A DNA stretch of 64,000 nt from Periweissella ghanensis. Its GTDB lineage: Bacteria; Bacillota; Bacilli; Lactobacillales; Lactobacillaceae. The position numbers and the translations under genes are program-made. Below the pieces are notes generated by a model, which had not been told where the DNA came from, did no database searches, and saw nothing but the letters and a program-made list of their open reading frames with translations. Shown here one piece after another: positions 1 through 9,700 of this stretch (its first letter is position 1; every line of letters starts with the position of its first letter). The DNA lies in NCBI RefSeq assembly GCF_918814755.1, contig NZ_CAKKNT010000005.1:1-64000 (forward strand). The letters run 5' to 3'.

Positions 1-38
1 GGAGTGCTCGCTAATTTATTCACTTTTTTCAAAATAAA

Positions 39-81
39 AAAATTCCAGATGGAAATGATACTCATTTCCATCTGGAATTTT
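39..81 (-). terminator. Hairpin terminator after the adhesin gene
   Basis: A perfect 20-bp inverted repeat (arms 39-58 and 62-81, loop of three bases) lies just past the adhesin stop codon. It is flanked by A/T runs on both sides, so it could work in either direction. On the minus strand it is followed by a run of T residues, as expected for intrinsic termination of the adhesin/regulator transcript. Confidence 0.75.
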
Positions 82-84
82 TAT

Positions 85-1677
85 TTAAGAGGTAGTTATG
101 TCACAACCCCTAGGCTGTAAACCGTATTGGGCCAGAATTTTTAAGTAATATGCTTCATTAAAACTGATGCGTTCGCCCACTTTACCTTGTAATGAAATTA
201 CGCGGATGACTTGGCCGGTTACATGATTAATAATCTGTAAATGAACGTTCAAAGTTTGCGCCTTAATTGGTGTGTAGATCACCTCAACTTGTTCGCCAGC
301 GCCATTAAAACGACCGCTAAGCACCTTAATATTACTAGTAAAGCCTTTGACTTCGGGCACCGTCATTTGATAGTCATCCCCAAAATAGCCACTAATTTGG
401 CGACTCGGTAAGATAGGATGGTGGTTACTTGTCATGAAAACCACTTTAACGTGGCCCATAAGCCGTTGATAAATTAAATTCACATTGGTATCAGTGGAGC
501 CAAACGTCCCGGTTAAGGCGACTGAATTAGCCATATAGGTATAGCCTGGTAAAACAGTTGGCTGAATTTGATACGTAGTTCCAAACTCACCCGTTAGCGT
601 TTGGCTTGCGGTTAATTGTTTACCATTTTGATCAAGGTAATTAATCTTAACATGCGTTGTTATCGGTTTATATGTTAAAACAATCGTTTGATCAGTCGCC
701 CAAAAATTCCCTGTTAATTGGCTACTACTACGTTGGTATTGATAGCCAGCAATTGCAGCGGGTTGGATGGTAAAAGGACTGTTTACGGCCCCTTCAATTG
801 ATGTACTAGGCTGCAAACTGCTACCAGTAGCATCTTGATATTCAATTTTAATATGGCTTTTAACCACCGTGGGCGTGTAATCAAATGATTCAAAGTTAAA
901 TTGTTGTAAATTAAACTCTTCCCCGGTTGAGGCGGTCATTGATAAAGCGAGCGCATGACTATCACCTATCCAATTTGATAAATTACGGCTAAACGTCTGG
1001 TCACCATACGTTACCGTCATCATATGTGTTGAGCCATCATAACTAATCTTGACCGGTATAAATTGATTATTAGTTGGATTAGCAATTTTTTGGGCTGAAT
1101 CAAGGTCGACTACCGGGGTATTTTGCTCATCGTTGTGTACGAAGGCGGCATAAGATTCATTATTTGTAAACTGGGCGGGATCATTAGGATTATGGTACGT
1201 ATCCCATTTGAACCCAAAGGCCCCGGGAATCCCACCAAAACCAGTCATTTCACCCCCGACACCAGTTTCGTCAATCGGTCCGGGATGAAAAATGATACTA
1301 ACCCCATCAGCACCACCCTTGGCCTGGGACTTATCACCAAGATTTAATTGCCCGGTCAAAGTAAAACTTTTATCCATATCAATCTTATTGTTTAAAGTAA
1401 AATTACCAACTTGATGGGCTTGATTTGGTGTTAAAGTTACTAACTGGTGCCCATTACTGGGTTGGCCCGCTAAAATTGTATCTTGATTAAGGTTAAAATA
1501 CTTCGAAAAATCCTCCGGCGAAACGTGCACAGTGCCATCTGTGGCTGCACTACCGGTCATTGATTGCACGGCAGTTGCATGAATGACTCGCGGTACGATG
1601 GTCACCCAGCCTTGGGCCACTAACCCAGTTAAGGCAGCAGAAATTAATAAATGACTGAATTTACTTTCATGGGTCAT
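85..1677 (-). CDS. Secreted L-type lectin / MucBP-repeat adhesin, C-terminally truncated
   Basis: Probable surface or secreted adhesin of 530 residues. The start is taken at ATG 1677, because AAGGAGGAG lies five bases upstream; the upstream regulator's stop is 1 nt away, so the two genes are probably co-transcribed. A hydrophobic signal segment covers residues 8-30. Residues about 50-270 look like a bacterial L-type lectin domain (motifs ADGVSIIFHPG and GAFGFKWDTYHN). Three MucBP-like repeats follow (about 275-340, 341-407, 408-473), each with the pattern hydrophobic-x-Y-x-D...G-x-x-G-x-x-Y, then a partial fourth. There is no LPXTG sorting signal or C-terminal membrane anchor. The last codons (…RGCDITTS) are read from a sequence identical to the end of a local repeat, so the original C-terminus may be lost. 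Ligand unknown; lectin domain fairly sure, function inferred. Confidence 0.8.
   Translation of the reverse strand: MTHESKFSHLLISAALTGLVAQGWVTIVPRVIHATAVQSMTGSAATDGTVHVSPEDFSKYFNLNQDTILAGQPSNGHQLVTLTPNQAHQVGNFTLNNKIDMDKSFTLTGQLNLGDKSQAKGGADGVSIIFHPGPIDETGVGGEMTGFGGIPGAFGFKWDTYHNPNDPAQFTNNESYAAFVHNDEQNTPVVDLDSAQKIANPTNNQFIPVKISYDGSTHMMTVTYGDQTFSRNLSNWIGDSHALALSMTASTGEEFNLQQFNFESFDYTPTVVKSHIKIEYQDATGSSLQPSTSIEGAVNSPFTIQPAAIAGYQYQRSSSQLTGNFWATDQTIVLTYKPITTHVKINYLDQNGKQLTASQTLTGEFGTTYQIQPTVLPGYTYMANSVALTGTFGSTDTNVNLIYQRLMGHVKVVFMTSNHHPILPSRQISGYFGDDYQMTVPEVKGFTSNIKVLSGRFNGAGEQVEVIYTPIKAQTLNVHLQIINHVTGQVIRVISLQGKVGERISFNEAYYLKILAQYGLQPRGCDITTS
95..110 (+). repeat. Remnant end of the 158-bp repeat family
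   Basis: The 16 bases GTTATGTCACAACCCC match exactly the right end of the interrupted repeat copy at 12811-12826, and closely the end of the copy at 29333. Here they form the last codons of the adhesin gene. Either a repeat end was left behind by a rearrangement or the match is to a shared terminal motif; sequence beyond the window edge is needed to decide. Confidence 0.5.
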
Positions 1678-1678
1678 C

Positions 1679-3097
1679 TTACTCCTCCTTGACGTGACCA
1701 TACTTGCTAACTTTTGCTTGGGCAATCATATCCCCCAACTTTGACCAATCCAGTGCCGTTGGTGGTTTAACCCAAATTAGTTGTTCTATTAATAATTGTG
1801 GCTTAAAGTAATCCCCCAGATAGATATCTGTCGTACTCGTTATAGTGGTTGTCGTAACGACATTAATATTGACATAGGTTTTAAACATTTCCATCATAAA
1901 CTGGTTAACATATTTACCACCTGAAAAATCAAAACAAACTTCAACTTGATCAAAACCACTAATATCAAAATCAGATACTAAAATATAAGAAATCAACTTA
2001 AAATATACTCGATCAACTTGATATTGTTCCGTTAAAATGTGCTGAGCCAATAATGCTTGTACGAATTTAACAACTAAGCGATTTAACGTCGGATATATGT
2101 CTTCAAAATAGCGGGTACGCGTTATATCAAATTCCGATGCAAAACCTTCCGTATATTTCTCTGACAAAATAATTTGAGCGGCGGTTGTAACAAAGTCGGC
2201 TTGGATTGCTTGGGACCCAGTTGTTAATAACGTTGCCATGTTACTTGTGATAGTTGCAATAATTGCCGATAATTCAGTCCCGTAGGCGGGGTTGATTTGT
2301 AAATCCTCCCGTAAGGTTGGTGCTAATAATCCTTGTTCAAATAATCCTTGCACCAATAATTGCGCTTCAATCGTTGCTCGTTGTGCATCACAGCCCAAAG
2401 TTGTTGCCAAAGTGCTCACAAAACTGGGTGCGGACGTCAACCATAAGTTAGTCAATTTGAGCTCTTCGGTTGCAACCGGCAGCCGCATCAAAGCAAGGGT
2501 CATTATTAATTCTAACTGTTGCTGTTGATTAGGACTTAAGTTGGTAACGGCTGTTAATTTAATTAAATTTTTAACCTTTAACTGATCAACATTATTTTCA
2601 ATATTTAAGTTGTGCCCAAAAAAAGTGTATAATGCAAAAATAAATTGGCGGACTGCTATTTCTGGATAGGCATACCACTGATCAAGTTGTAAATCTTTTA
2701 ATAGGCGCTTTTGTTTTGAATAGTATGTACGGCTCCACCCATAGCTTAATTCCATTTCTTGGGCGCGCGGATAACGATTACGAACTAAAGTTTCCCCAAT
2801 TAACATTTGCAACGGCGCAAATTTAAAATAATATGCACGTAGTTGTTGAATTAAGGCCCGCGATAAAATTGGTTCGACAACGAGCCAATTTTGTTCAATA
2901 CGTAACGCCGCTTGATTTAAAATCAGCTGCGTATCGGCATTAATACCGTTAATAGCCTCTTCAAATTTATAGTTTGAAATGGCTAATTTTTCACGAATAA
3001 TATCAATACGAACATCATCATTACTCAAGCTTAGTACTAACTCTAGTATGTTAATCTTTAACTGATCTTGTTCAGGTAAAATACTAAGGAAGTCCAT
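1679..3097 (-). CDS. Mga-like transcriptional regulator
   Basis: Protein of 472 residues resembling the Mga/AtxA class of virulence and adhesin regulators. Start chosen at ATG 3097, which follows a G7-AAG ribosome site; an in-frame ATG 10 codons upstream lacks one. The N-terminal 150 residues look like tandem winged-helix DNA-binding domains, with the recognition-helix-like stretch SYGWSRTYYSKQKRLLKDL near residues 115-133. The rest is a helical region suggesting PRD-type domains and a C-terminal EIIB-like segment; no cysteine or histidine phosphorylation site is obvious. It lies 1 nt upstream of the lectin/MucBP gene, an arrangement common for Mga-type activators and their target adhesins. 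Family assignment rests on overall layout and the HTH pattern, so it is moderate. Confidence 0.6.
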   Translation of the reverse strand: MDFLSILPEQDQLKINILELVLSLSNDDVRIDIIREKLAISNYKFEEAINGINADTQLILNQAALRIEQNWLVVEPILSRALIQQLRAYYFKFAPLQMLIGETLVRNRYPRAQEMELSYGWSRTYYSKQKRLLKDLQLDQWYAYPEIAVRQFIFALYTFFGHNLNIENNVDQLKVKNLIKLTAVTNLSPNQQQQLELIMTLALMRLPVATEELKLTNLWLTSAPSFVSTLATTLGCDAQRATIEAQLLVQGLFEQGLLAPTLREDLQINPAYGTELSAIIATITSNMATLLTTGSQAIQADFVTTAAQIILSEKYTEGFASEFDITRTRYFEDIYPTLNRLVVKFVQALLAQHILTEQYQVDRVYFKLISYILVSDFDISGFDQVEVCFDFSGGKYVNQFMMEMFKTYVNINVVTTTTITSTTDIYLGDYFKPQLLIEQLIWVKPPTALDWSKLGDMIAQAKVSKYGHVKEE

Positions 3098-3103
3098 TTG
3101 CTT

Positions 3104-3406
3104 CCCCCCCTTTATGTTGTCTTGCAAATTTAAACCAAATAAATACCTTTAACATAATACCAGTTAAATCAAAAAAATATTAGTTTAAGCACTTCAACAG
3201 ATTTTTAGCAAAAAATGATTCAAAAAAATTTTTTTGAATCATTTTTGTTTTGCCCCCCGAATTTGGCAAGTATAAAATTTTATTTTTAAAAAAAGTTCAT
3301 GCGATGATTTCATAACTTATTAAGACTTAAAACAAGTTTCCCCCCGCAACAAAAACATCATCCTACCTTAACGGCAATCCCCCCGAACTAACATTATTAG
3401 CCCCCC
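3104..3406 (-). promoter_or_regulatory. Spaced G6/G7 runs upstream of the regulator gene
   Basis: On the minus strand there are G6 runs at 3401-3406, 3379-3384, 3340-3345 and 3253-3258, plus a G7 at 3104-3110 that doubles as the ribosome site. The surrounding DNA is very AT-rich, so five such runs in 300 bases stand out. The first two are 22 bases apart (about two helical turns). They could be regulator contact points or a structured DNA/RNA element; no function is known to me. Confidence 0.4.
3211..3246. terminator. Long A/T hairpin in the regulator upstream region
   Basis: A perfect 36-base palindrome: arms AAAAATGATTCAAAAAAA (3211-3228) and its complement (3229-3246). It lies between the ffh terminator and the regulator gene. 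It resembles a weak terminator or attenuator in the leader of the regulator, but the stem is almost all A:T, so the role is uncertain. Confidence 0.45.
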
Positions 3407-3419
3407 AGCTAATAATGTT
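3390..3419. promoter_or_regulatory. Palindrome enclosing a C6 loop
   Basis: Perfect 12-bp inverted repeat AACATTATTAGC / GCTAATAATGTT (3390-3401 and 3408-3419) around a six-base CCCCCA centre. No T-run follows on either strand, so it is not a normal terminator. It sits about 300 bases upstream of the Mga-like gene and may be an operator; this is inference. Confidence 0.4.
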
Positions 3420-3484
3420 GAACAATGCTGTTACTCTATTGACTTATCTCGTTTCTTAACAATATTTAGTATAGGCCATAATCC

Positions 3485-3541
3485 AAATAAAAATGCTTTC
3501 AATTTTTTGAAATTCTCGAAAAATTGAAAGCATTTTTATTT
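3485..3541 (-). terminator. Terminator after ffh
   Basis: Arms of 23 bp (3485-3507 and 3519-3541) around an 11-base loop, directly downstream of the ffh stop codon. The stem is A/T-rich at its base with a GCTTTCAA core, giving U-runs in either direction. It closes the long recG-to-ffh gene series. Confidence 0.75.
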
Positions 3542-3572
3542 AAAAGTTATTATCTGGTGCTAATTTTTGGGT

Positions 3573-5048
3573 CTAACGACGTTTTTTGGCCTTTTTAAGC
3601 TTACGTGCCATTTGTTTCATCGCTAAATTACCTAACCCACTGGCAACTTTACCACCAAGACCACCCATCCCTGGGATATTTGGCATACCGGGCATTCCAC
3701 CGCCTTGGCCCATCATATTCATCATATTTTGCATTTGGGGTGACATCTTACCGTTCATTAAACCACTCATCATCTTTTTCATTTCCATGAATTGTTTAAT
3801 CATGCGGTTAACCTCAACAACTGGCCGTCCTGATCCAGCTGCTAACCGACGCCGGCGACTTGGATTTAATAAATCAGGATTTTCTCGTTCAGCTGGCGTC
3901 ATTGAAAAGACAATTGCTTTAATGTGTTCTAAATCTTTAGGATCAACATTCATGTTCTTAAGCGCTGGGTTATTAGCCATTCCGGGAATCATCTTCATGA
4001 TATCTTCCAATGGTCCCATACTTTGAACTTGGTTTAATTGTTCAATAAAGTCATTAAAGTCAAAAGTGTTTTCCTTCATCTTTTGCATTTGTTCTTCGGC
4101 TTGCTTTTCATCAAAGTCACGTTGCGCTTTTTCAATCAGCGTTAACATGTCCCCCATGCCTAAGATCCGTGAACTCATCCGATCTGGATAGAAGACATCC
4201 AAATCAGTCATTTTTTCACCTTGACCGACAAATTTAATTGGCTTACCAGTCACGGCCCGAATTGAAAGGGCAGCCCCACCACGGGTATCACCATCTAATT
4301 TCGTAAGGACAACCCCAGTCACATTAAGACGTTGGTCGAAACCTTCGGCTGTTTGGACCGCATTTTGCCCAGTCATAGCATCAATTACTAATAAGATTTC
4401 ATCTGGTTGGGCAATCGTTTTGATGTCCGCCAATTCATCCATTAATAATTCATCAATTTGTAAACGACCAGCCGTATCAATAAACACGTAGTCATTTTTA
4501 TTTTCAGCGGCTTGAGCTAACCCTTGTTTAACAATTTCACGTGGATTAACATCAGTTCCCATGCTAAAGACCGGAATATCCATGTCATGACCAAGTTTTT
4601 CTAATTGGTCAATGGCAGCTGGTCGGTAAATATCGGCGGCAATCAATAATGGCCGCGCATTTTGTTCATTTTTAAGTTTTAAAGCTAATTTACCAACCGT
4701 CGTTGTTTTACCAGCCCCTTGGAGCCCGGCCATCATAATAACCGTTGGTACTTTAGGGCTCTTATTAAGCGGAACCGCTTCTTCACCCATCATCTTGGTT
4801 AATTCTTCATCAACAATTTTAACAATTTGCTGTGCTGGATTAAGTCCTTCTAAAACATTCGTGCCGGCAGCGCGATCACGAACAGTTTTGATAAATGTTT
4901 TAACAACTTCAAAGTTAACGTCGGCTTCAAGTAACGCCAAGCGAATTTCCCGCATGGTTTCGCGTAAATCAGCATCCGTCACTTTACCCTTACGGCGTAA
5001 TCCTGAAATTGCTTTTTGGAGACGTTCTGTTAGTCCTTCAAAAGCCAT
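3573..5048 (-). CDS. ffh: Signal recognition particle GTPase Ffh (SRP54)
   Basis: Cytosolic GTPase that with 4.5S RNA binds signal sequences on nascent chains and hands ribosomes to FtsY at the membrane. All parts are visible in 491 residues: N domain (1-85), G domain with the P-loop GLQGAGKTTT near 108-117, DTAGRLQ near 191, TKLDG near 249, then the methionine-rich M domain (from about 330) ending in a Gly/Met-rich stretch and a Lys/Arg-rich tail. Length is normal for lactobacilli. It follows ylxM by 14 nt and is the last gene of the rnc-smc-ftsY-ylxM-ffh series. Confidence 0.98.
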   Translation of the reverse strand: MAFEGLTERLQKAISGLRRKGKVTDADLRETMREIRLALLEADVNFEVVKTFIKTVRDRAAGTNVLEGLNPAQQIVKIVDEELTKMMGEEAVPLNKSPKVPTVIMMAGLQGAGKTTTVGKLALKLKNEQNARPLLIAADIYRPAAIDQLEKLGHDMDIPVFSMGTDVNPREIVKQGLAQAAENKNDYVFIDTAGRLQIDELLMDELADIKTIAQPDEILLVIDAMTGQNAVQTAEGFDQRLNVTGVVLTKLDGDTRGGAALSIRAVTGKPIKFVGQGEKMTDLDVFYPDRMSSRILGMGDMLTLIEKAQRDFDEKQAEEQMQKMKENTFDFNDFIEQLNQVQSMGPLEDIMKMIPGMANNPALKNMNVDPKDLEHIKAIVFSMTPAERENPDLLNPSRRRRLAAGSGRPVVEVNRMIKQFMEMKKMMSGLMNGKMSPQMQNMMNMMGQGGGMPGMPNIPGMGGLGGKVASGLGNLAMKQMARKLKKAKKRR

Positions 5049-5062
5049 TTTTTATACCTCAT

Positions 5063-5404
5063 TTATTCTTCATCGATTTTTGTAATTTGTGTAATTATTT
5101 GGTGTAATTGTTGGTCAGTTTGATAATGTTCATCCACATATTGATTTAGCGTCTGTAAAACGCGCGTGCGTTGCTCAAAATCAGCCAACATGTGAAGTTT
5201 ATTTTCATAGCTTTCCAATAATTTTTCGGTCCGTTTAAGATTATCATATACGGCTTGTCGGCTAACAGCAAATTCTTCAGCAATTTCGCCTAAAGAATAA
5301 TCGTCGCCATAATACAAATCCATATATTCATTTTGCTTAACTGTTAAAAGCGGTTGATAAAACTCAAATAACAAGTTAACGCGATTATTCTTTTCAATTT
5401 CCAT
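5063..5404 (-). CDS. ylxM: YlxM family DNA-binding protein (UPF0122)
   Basis: Small helix-turn-helix protein (113 residues) of the UPF0122/YlxM family, encoded between ftsY and ffh as in most Firmicutes. The central segment [20 protein letters not shown] is a sigma-70 region-4-like HTH. Start set at ATG 5404, with AAAGGCGAGG about seven bases upstream; a GTG two codons earlier overlaps that ribosome site. In streptococci YlxM has been linked to SRP function; in this organism the role is inferred from position only. Confidence 0.92.
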   Translation of the reverse strand: MEIEKNNRVNLLFEFYQPLLTVKQNEYMDLYYGDDYSLGEIAEEFAVSRQAVYDNLKRTEKLLESYENKLHMLADFEQRTRVLQTLNQYVDEHYQTDQQLHQIITQITKIDEE

Positions 5405-5418
5405 TAGCACCCTCGCCT

Positions 5419-6714
5419 TTAATCAATTAAACCTTTAAATAAACCTTGCACGAATTGATCAGGACTAAAGGTCCGTAAATCAGTTGCTTGTTCACCAAGA
5501 CCAACCCACTTAACTGGTAAATGCATTTCATTACGAATTGCCAAAATAATCCCACCTTTAGCAGTTCCATCAAGTTTAGTTAAAACAATCCCCGTAACAT
5601 CGGTTGATTCTTTAAATAATTTAGCTTGTTGTAAGGCATTTTGGCCCGTTGTTCCATCAAGCACAATCAACACTTCATGGGGCGCGTCTGGTAATTCACG
5701 ACTAATAATCCGTTTCATTTTAGCCAATTCTTGCATCAAATTAACATTATTTTGTAAACGACCAGCCGTATCAACAAATAAGACATCATAAGCATCTTCT
5801 TTGGCCTTTTTAACCGCATCAAAAACCACTGATGCTGGATCGACGCGATCTGGACCTGAGACGACTTCAACCCCATCACGACGACCCCATTCCTGTAATT
5901 GTTGCGTCGCACCGGCCCGGAAGGTATCTGCCGCCGCTAATAAGACTTTTTTACCTTCTGATTTGTAAAGGTTGGCCATCTTACCAATCGTCGTCGTTTT
6001 ACCAACTCCGTTAACACCGACAAATAAAATTACCGTTGGCCCGGTTGGTGCAAAATGCATTGAAATATCTTCACCATTACCACTGGCTTCATAAATTTCA
6101 ATTAATTTGTCGACAATTACTTGGCGAATCGCGTCTTTGTTTTTAGCATTCTTTAATTTAACTTCATCCCGTAATTCATCACTAATTTGCATCGCCGTTT
6201 GATAACCAACGTCGGCTTGAATGAGGGTATCTTCAAGATCTTCAAAAAAGTCTTCATCTACCGAACGGAATTTAGCAAAGAAGGCATTCAAACGTTCCCC
6301 AAATGATTTACGTGATTTTTCCAACCCTTTATCATAGGCTTGTTCTTCAGTTGCGGGAGCTGCTTCAACTACTGGTTCTTCAGCTGCTGGGGCTTCCTCA
6401 ACCACTGGCACTTCAGTTGCGGGAGCTGCTTCAATCACTGGTTCTTCAGTTGCTGGGGTTGCTTCAACTACTGGTTCTTCAGTTGCGGGAACTGCTTCAA
6501 TCACTGGTTCTTCAACTACTGGGGTTGCTTTAGTAATTGGAATCTTAATACCATTAGTAACTTTAACCGCTGGTTCTTCAGTAGATGTTTCAATAGGCGC
6601 CGCACTTGGAACGGCGGTTGGTTCATTGGCCGTTTGGGCTTCCTCAGTTGATTCAACAACTGGTTCTGGTTGTTTTTCTGAATCTTTCTTACGGAAAATA
6701 TCAAATAATCCCAT
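5419..6714 (-). CDS. ftsY: SRP receptor FtsY
   Basis: Membrane-associated GTPase that docks the SRP-ribosome complex at the translocon. The conserved NG domain covers residues about 130-431, with P-loop [31 protein letters not shown] and the C-terminal GLGEQATDL motif. The acidic N-terminal A region (1-130) is unusually repetitive: five 11-residue units of the type [11 protein letters not shown] at residues 68-122, encoded by a 165-bp stretch of five 33-bp units (6349-6513). Such A domains vary freely between strains. The gene lies 18 nt after smc, with ylxM 14 nt downstream. Confidence 0.97.
   Translation of the reverse strand: MGLFDIFRKKDSEKQPEPVVESTEEAQTANEPTAVPSAAPIETSTEEPAVKVTNGIKIPITKATPVVEEPVIEAVPATEEPVVEATPATEEPVIEAAPATEVPVVEEAPAAEEPVVEAAPATEEQAYDKGLEKSRKSFGERLNAFFAKFRSVDEDFFEDLEDTLIQADVGYQTAMQISDELRDEVKLKNAKNKDAIRQVIVDKLIEIYEASGNGEDISMHFAPTGPTVILFVGVNGVGKTTTIGKMANLYKSEGKKVLLAAADTFRAGATQQLQEWGRRDGVEVVSGPDRVDPASVVFDAVKKAKEDAYDVLFVDTAGRLQNNVNLMQELAKMKRIISRELPDAPHEVLIVLDGTTGQNALQQAKLFKESTDVTGIVLTKLDGTAKGGIILAIRNEMHLPVKWVGLGEQATDLRTFSPDQFVQGLFKGLID
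6349..6513 (-). repeat. Five tandem 33-bp units inside ftsY
   Basis: In-frame units each encode a variant of EEPVIEA(V/T/A)PAT in the acidic A region of FtsY. The units differ at single positions, which fits expansion by slippage or unequal exchange followed by drift. Unit number may differ between strains. Confidence 0.8.
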
Positions 6715-6732
6715 ATTTATTTCCTCACTTTT

Positions 6733-9700
6733 TTATTGATTAACATCAGCTAAGTTAACGGCGACAAGTTTTGAAATTCCTGATTCTTGCATCGTAATCC
6801 CGTATAACATATCCGCATTAACCATCGTTCCTTTACGGTGGGTAATCACGATAAATTGCGTATCATTTTCAAATGTGTGTAGATATTGCGCAAAGCGCGT
6901 CACATTTGCATCATCCAAAGCCGCTTCCGTTTCATCAAGAATTGCAAATGGCACTGGCCGAACCGCTAAAATTGAGAACAATAATGTAATCGCCGTTAAG
7001 GCCTTTTCACCACCCGAAAGCAGTGACATTTGTTGGAATTTTTTACCAGGCGGCTGTGCCATAATATCAATTCCTGTTGTTAATAAGTTCTCTGGATCGG
7101 TTAAGCGTAATTCAGCCTTACCACCACCAAACATGCGGCCAAAGATATCATTAAATTGACTAGCAATCGCATCAAAAGTTGTTTTAAAACGTTGTGATAC
7201 TTCGCCATCCATTTCCGTCATCGTCGCAAATAAATTATCACGAGCGGCTACTAAATCAGCTTGTTGTTGACTTAAGAATTCATGACGGCTAGCGACTTCT
7301 TGATATTCGGCAATTGAATTTAGGTTAACATCCCCTAATTCGTCAATACCACGTTTAATCAATTTTAATTGCGTTTTAATTTCGGCAATCGGCATGTTAA
7401 CTAATTCCGCTTTGGCAGCCTCAATTGTCAAATCATATTCTTCTGTCAATTGGTGTTGGGCTTGCTCTAAAAGGGCACTATTGCGGGCTTGTTGTGAATT
7501 AAGCGTACTTAATTCTTGTTGACTTAAACGTTGCGTCCCTTGCACGCGTTCGAGTTGTTCCTCTAACGCCGCAATGGCCGCATCGGCTTGCGCTAACTCA
7601 TTTTTTATGACCGCTAAATCCGTTGTCGCTTGTTGATAGTCAGCTTGCGCCACTACTAAATCTTTTTGCGCGCGGGCCCGAGCTTGTTCTAATTCATCAC
7701 CACCAGCGGAAAATAATGCTAATCGTTGTTCCAATTGTTGGCGATTTTTAACAGCACTGGCTTCTTGTTGCGTTAACGTGGCTATATCGTTGGCTAGGGC
7801 GGTCGCCGTAGCCCGTTGGCCTGCTAACCATTCCCGTTTGGCAAAAATTTGTTCACTCAAGCTCGTTTGACTTTGGGCTAGTTCGTTAATTTCTGCTTTG
7901 GCCGTCCTAATTTGGGTTTGTAATTGCGCTAAATTGGCTTCTAAAGTTGCTAATTTAGCTTTATTGGCAGCATCCGATTGGGTCATGCTAGTAACACTAT
8001 CATCAACCGTTTTTTGTTGCGCTTGTAACTGCTCAACCTGCTGTTGCACGTGATTACTGTTTTCAGCGGCTAACTTAACTTTGGAAGTTAAAATTTGCAC
8101 ATTTTCGTTGCAAATTGCCAACTCTGCTCGTTTGGCCGTGCCGGCCTCCGTAACATCATTAATTTGTTGTTCAAATGCTTGGACTTTTAATTCCGCACTC
8201 GCTAGCTCTGCTTTCATTGTAGCAACTGCTTGGGTTAATTGCTCAATTTCCGTTTTTTGTTGCAAGACCCCATTATTATCATTACGTTGCGCCCCACCGG
8301 TAATTGAACCGCCGGGATTGATCATTTGACCATCCAACGTCACAATTTTAAACCGATGTTGACCGGCATGGGCAATTGCGGTGGCTCGCTCCAAATCCGT
8401 TGCAATCACCGTCGTACCCAATAAGTGGGTTAAAACTTTTTGATAACTAGGTGCGGTCGTTACTAAGTCACTCGCCACCCCTTGAAAACCATCGAGGCCT
8501 TGAATTGCTTGTAACTGTTGCACTGGTAAGCTTCGCCCTTTAATCACCGTTAATGGTAGAAAGGTTACCCGTCCAAGGCGTTGCTGCGTTAAAAATTTAA
8601 CAGCTGCTTTAGCCGTTTGTTCATTGGCCACGACGACTTGTTGTAAAGCACCCCCGAGGGCAACTTCAATTGCCTTACTTAATTCCGCTGGTACATTCAA
8701 TAAATCGGCCACGACCCCCGCAATTTCGGGGAATTGTTCACGTTGCCGCATTAAGTTACGAACCCCTTGATAATATCCGGCATACTCGTTATCCATTGCT
8801 TGTAACGATTCCAACCGGGCTTGAGCTTGCTTAACTAAGGCTAAACCATCTAACCACGCTTGTTGATTTTGCTTTTGTTGCGCATGGACGACTTGATACT
8901 CATTTGTTAGCGTATCAAAGGCTACTTGTGTTGCTTGTTGTTTGCTTTGTGCCGCGCTTAATTGTTCAGCTAACGTTTGTTGTTCGGCTTGAGCCAAACT
9001 CAATTTAGTTTGACTAGTGGCTAACTGCGTTTTTAAATCAGTCCCATTGGTGGTAACTTGCTTTAAATTATTAACGGCATTTTGGACTTCATTTTGGAGC
9101 GTTACTTGCGTTTTTAAATCAGCTAAATGCGCCTGTTCAGCAACTGCCACTTCTGCTTGCAATTGTTCAATCCGGCTAGCAACCGTTTGATTACTTAATT
9201 CGGCTAATTGAATTTCAACCAATTCAATTTCAGCCTGTTGACTAGCTAAAGCTGCTTGTTTAGTCGTCAATTCCGTGGTCAACTGTGCTAAATGTTGCGT
9301 TACTTGTTCTAAACTACCAGTTAACTCGTTAATACTACTAGTCCGAGTTTGTTCTCGTTCCGCAGTAATATTTTGTAACCCATTTAACCGTTCCGTCGTT
9401 TGCGCTAATGTCACTAACCGGGCTTGTAATTGCTCGCGTTGTGCGTGAAGCGTTTGTTGCGTAACTTTAAGTTTTTTGAGTTGGTCGGCTTTTTGTTTAA
9501 TATCTGCTTGTTGTTGCCCAATTATGGTTTCTAACTGAGCGGCCTTAATCGAACTAGTCGTTTGGGTCGTTAAATATTCATCGATTTCAATTACTAAGCG
9601 TGATTTTTCCAAAGCATCGTATCGTTGCTTTTGCTCGATATAATCTTGGGCAATCGCCGCTTGTTGGGCTAATGGTTCAACCCGACTAGCCACTTCTTCT

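Noticed and set aside
3253-3406. Intramolecular G-quadruplex from the four G6 runs
   Set aside because: Loops of 16 to 81 bases are too long for a stable quadruplex; kept only as an unexplained G-run pattern.
3586-4026. 146-residue plus-strand frame opposite ffh
   Set aside because: Antisense shadow of the methionine/glycine-rich M domain; Ile/Pro-rich product without start signals.
6349-6513. CRISPR-like regular repeats
   Set aside because: Units are contiguous, in frame and without spacers; they encode the FtsY acidic region.
6303-6651. Two plus-strand frames opposite ftsY with leucine/tryptophan-phenylalanine repeats
   Set aside because: They are the antisense reading of the 33-bp FtsY repeats; no ribosome site and low-complexity products.
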